This document shows positions 5,486 through 7,090 of a stretch of DNA of 7,090 bases, in pieces; positions within the stretch are counted from its first letter, which is position 1; each line of letters starts with the position of its first letter. The translations under genes and the position numbers were made by a program. Source of the stretch: Burkholderiaceae bacterium. GTDB taxonomy: Bacteria; Pseudomonadota; Gammaproteobacteria; Burkholderiales; Burkholderiaceae. Below the pieces are notes generated by a model. That model saw only the letters and a list, made by a program, of their open reading frames with translations, made no database searches and was not told the origin of the DNA. The DNA lies in the NCBI GenBank assembly GCA_947372155.1, contig CANBSM010000099.1, forward strand, positions 1 to 7,090, written 5' to 3'.

Positions 5486-6763
5486 ATGAAGAAATTACAG
5501 GCAATCAGCCTTATTGCTGGTTTATTAACTAGCGCAACGCTGTTTGCAGCGGACACCTCAAAAGCACCATTGCCCTTGAGCACCACCCCAGGGCAAGGAT
5601 TTAGCCAAGAAGGCCTTAAGAGAATCGATGCGTTCTTTGCCGATCAAATTGCCGCCAATAATATGGCCGGTGCAGTTCTAGCGATCTCTAAAAATGGCAA
5701 GCTCACAATCTTTAAGCCTTATGGATATTTAGATAAGGCAAACAATAAACCGATGACTACGGATGCCATTTTCAATTTGGCATCGATGACTAAAGTCATG
5801 TCCTCAGTCAGTGCCTTAACTTTTTATGAGGAAGGCAAACTTCCCTTAAATGCGCCGATCTCTAATTGGTTGCCACAATTTAAGGATATGAAAGTAGGCC
5901 AAGTTGATAGTGATGGAAAGCTCAATTTAATTCCAGCTAAAAATCCGATTACTGTCCAAGATCTCATGCGCCATACCAATGGCTTAACGTATGGCGGTCG
6001 CGGTGCCACGCCAATACATAAGATGTATCCTGCCGGCTCTGCACCAGCAGCAGCTCAATACACTGCTCAAGAATTTATTGATAAATTGGCTAGCGCACCA
6101 TTGTTGTATGAGCCTGGTACTGCTTGGGATTATGGTTTTGGTTTAGATGTGCTTGGCATTATTGAAGAAAAAATTGCTAGCAAATCCTTGGGCGCCATCA
6201 TGCAAGAGCGTATTTGGAATAAGGTGGGCATGCCCAACACCACTTTTGATCTTGCCGAAAAAGATCGTCCTCGTTTAGCGCAGCCACTCGCACTGGATCC
6301 ATTGACTGGCAAGCCACAGAAGGTGGATATTCATACGCAGAAAGTGAAGTTTGATTGTGGTGGCTCCTGCGCCTATTCCACTGCGGGTGATTACATTCGT
6401 TTTGGACAAATGTTGCTGAATGGTGGCAGCTTAGAAGGTAGGCGCGTACTCGGCCCGCAGACGGTTGCGTTCATGACGTCAAACCATCTCAATAAAGACA
6501 TTAAGAACAATGTGAGTGGTACTGAGCCAGGACGTATGGGTTATGGATTCGGTTTGGGCGTCGCAGTTCGCACTGATAGAGGCTTATCAGCTATCAACGG
6601 TAACGTTGGAGATTTCACCTGGAATGGCGCTTACGGAACTATCTTCTGGGCTGATCCAAAAGAGCAGATGGTTGTTGTGATGATGGGTGTTGCGCCAGGA
6701 GAAATTCGTAAGGTGCATCGTGAGCAACTTAACGCAGTAATTTATGGGGCACTAGAGAAGTGA
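5486..6763 (+). CDS. Exported serine hydrolase, beta-lactamase class C / esterase family
   Basis: This 425-residue protein has a clear Sec signal peptide: MKK, a hydrophobic core, then a LFA-AD or FAA-D cleavage site at about residues 21-22, placing it in the periplasm. The mature part is a beta-lactamase-family (PF00144) fold. The nucleophile motif is Ser100-Met-Thr-Lys103 (NLASMTKVM); the second motif is Tyr216 in WDYGFGLDVLG, preceded by EPGT; the third (HTG/KTG) position is probably taken by Trp379-Asn-Gly in FTWNGAYGT. LMRHTNGLTYG (about 155-165) and CAYSTAGDYIRFGQMLLNGG are also family-typical. The Tyr-x-Asn of true class C beta-lactamases reads Tyr-Gly-Phe, as in many esterase (EstB-like) or D-aminopeptidase-type relatives, so substrate cannot be assigned. 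The only two cysteines, 291 and 295, form a CGGSC motif. It is a single-gene unit with its own promoter and a strong terminator, and has no evident link to the siroheme genes. Confidence 0.9.
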   Translation: MKKLQAISLIAGLLTSATLFAADTSKAPLPLSTTPGQGFSQEGLKRIDAFFADQIAANNMAGAVLAISKNGKLTIFKPYGYLDKANNKPMTTDAIFNLASMTKVMSSVSALTFYEEGKLPLNAPISNWLPQFKDMKVGQVDSDGKLNLIPAKNPITVQDLMRHTNGLTYGGRGATPIHKMYPAGSAPAAAQYTAQEFIDKLASAPLLYEPGTAWDYGFGLDVLGIIEEKIASKSLGAIMQERIWNKVGMPNTTFDLAEKDRPRLAQPLALDPLTGKPQKVDIHTQKVKFDCGGSCAYSTAGDYIRFGQMLLNGGSLEGRRVLGPQTVAFMTSNHLNKDIKNNVSGTEPGRMGYGFGLGVAVRTDRGLSAINGNVGDFTWNGAYGTIFWADPKEQMVVVMMGVAPGEIRKVHREQLNAVIYGALEK

Positions 6764-6782
6764 TTCATCTAGGTACCATTAT

Positions 6783-6811
6783 TTGAGTATGGTTTTTCCG
6801 CTCTTTAAAAT
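6783..6811 (+). promoter_or_regulatory. Candidate promoter abutting the terminator, reading toward the right-end ORF
   Basis: TTGAGT (6783-6788, 4 of 6) and TAAAAT (6806-6811, 5 of 6) are separated by 17 bases. Transcription would start near A6818, inside the left arm of the terminator stem, so such a transcript would keep only about five of the eleven stem pairs. It could thus escape termination and serve the ORF at 6911. No better promoter was found between the terminator and that ORF. Confidence 0.42.
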
Positions 6812-6843
6812 AAACGCAGTCACTAAATATGACTGCGTTTTTT
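6812..6843 (+). terminator. Rho-independent terminator after the serine hydrolase gene
   Basis: AAACGCAGTCA (6812-6822) pairs perfectly with TGACTGCGTTT (6830-6840) around a 7-base CTAAATA loop, and the descending arm runs into six Ts (6838-6843). It begins 48 bases after the hydrolase stop. Because the ascending arm starts with AAA preceded by further A/T, it could act weakly in the other direction too. Confidence 0.93.
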
Positions 6844-6872
6844 ATTGTTTAATTTTTTCGAAGGAGATCGAC

Positions 6873-6881
6873 ATGATGTAA
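6873..6881 (+). other. Two-codon minigene (Met-Met-stop) behind a strong Shine-Dalgarno
   Basis: AAGGAG at 6861-6866 is followed 6 bases later by ATG ATG TAA. The spacing is ideal, yet the reading frame ends after two codons. It lies 29 bases upstream of the next start. It could be a leader minigene, a ribosome standby site, or the decayed start of a lost gene. Confidence 0.45.
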
Positions 6882-6910
6882 CTAGTAAATAAAAGTAAGA
6901 GGAGTTTGTT

Positions 6911-7090
6911 ATGTCGAGAACATTTAGACGTAAAAATCAAGAGCATGAATATATTTGGGTGTTAAAAGATTGGGATACCTTTTTTAAGGGGGTGCGTACC
7001 GTTCACCATAGCCCGAAATCACCTGCTGGACGTAAAGCAATCGCAGTTTTTCACTCAGATGCACAGGTCACCATGGCAAGTGCGGCACCT
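6911..7090 (+). CDS. Hypothetical small basic protein, 3'-truncated by window edge
   Basis: Sixty codons are open from ATG 6911 to the right edge, with a strong AGAGGAG Shine-Dalgarno at 6898-6904 (6-base spacing), which makes a real gene likely. The protein begins MSRTFRRKNQEHEYIW and is rich in Arg, Lys, His and Trp; a later block reads AGRKAIAVFHSDAQ (about 39-52). There is no signal peptide or membrane segment in the visible part. I do not recognise it securely. The basic N terminus and aromatic residues would suit nucleic-acid or ribosome association, and I have a vague memory of small phage or bacterial hypotheticals with an N-terminal arginine-rich TFRRK and a later HSD motif, but that is not evidence. 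It is separated from the hydrolase by the terminator and so is likely its own transcription unit. Confidence 0.7.
   Translation, partial: MSRTFRRKNQEHEYIWVLKDWDTFFKGVRTVHHSPKSPAGRKAIAVFHSDAQVTMASAAP

Overview
The window looks like chromosomal DNA of a moderately low-GC betaproteobacterium, most likely a Burkholderiales member of the Polynucleobacter type. The grounds are a one-subunit siroheme sulfite reductase followed directly by a DUF934 protein and a stand-alone uroporphyrinogen-III C-methyltransferase, dense packing and mixed base composition. The genus is inferred from gene order and protein style; no search was run.

Layout: 1-1013 (minus) is a nearly complete ChaA-type cation/proton antiporter that runs off the left edge. 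A 75-bp divergent gap leads to a small CbiX-type chelatase at 1089-1451 (plus). Next comes a control region with a 16-bp perfect palindrome and two near-identical inverted repeats, then a HigB/HigA toxin-antitoxin pair (1559-1837 and 1837-2172, plus). Converging on it from the right is a minus-strand operon read in the order cysI (5304-3592), DUF934 (3595-3029), cobA/SUMT (3016-2183). A 181-bp AT-rich divergent promoter region separates this operon from an exported serine hydrolase of the beta-lactamase/esterase fold (5486-6763, plus). The hydrolase ends in a strong intrinsic terminator (6812-6843). The last 250 bases hold a possible promoter overlapping that terminator, a two-codon minigene behind a strong Shine-Dalgarno, and the first 60 codons of an unrecognised small basic protein.

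How the genes fit together: CobA methylates uroporphyrinogen III to precorrin-2, and CbiX inserts the metal into sirohydrochlorin. The resulting siroheme is the cofactor of CysI, which reduces sulfite to sulfide (or possibly nitrite to ammonia). DUF934 is a conserved but poorly characterised partner of such reductases. The dehydrogenase step between precorrin-2 and sirohydrochlorin, the electron donor to CysI, and the sulfate-activating genes (cysDN, cysH) are not in the window. The HigBA module sits between the two siroheme-synthesis genes and looks like an insertion into this neighbourhood.

I found no rRNA, tRNA, CRISPR array, insertion sequence or clear new multi-gene system. The least explained parts are the DUF934 protein, the higBA control region, and the terminator/minigene/unknown-ORF segment at the right end.
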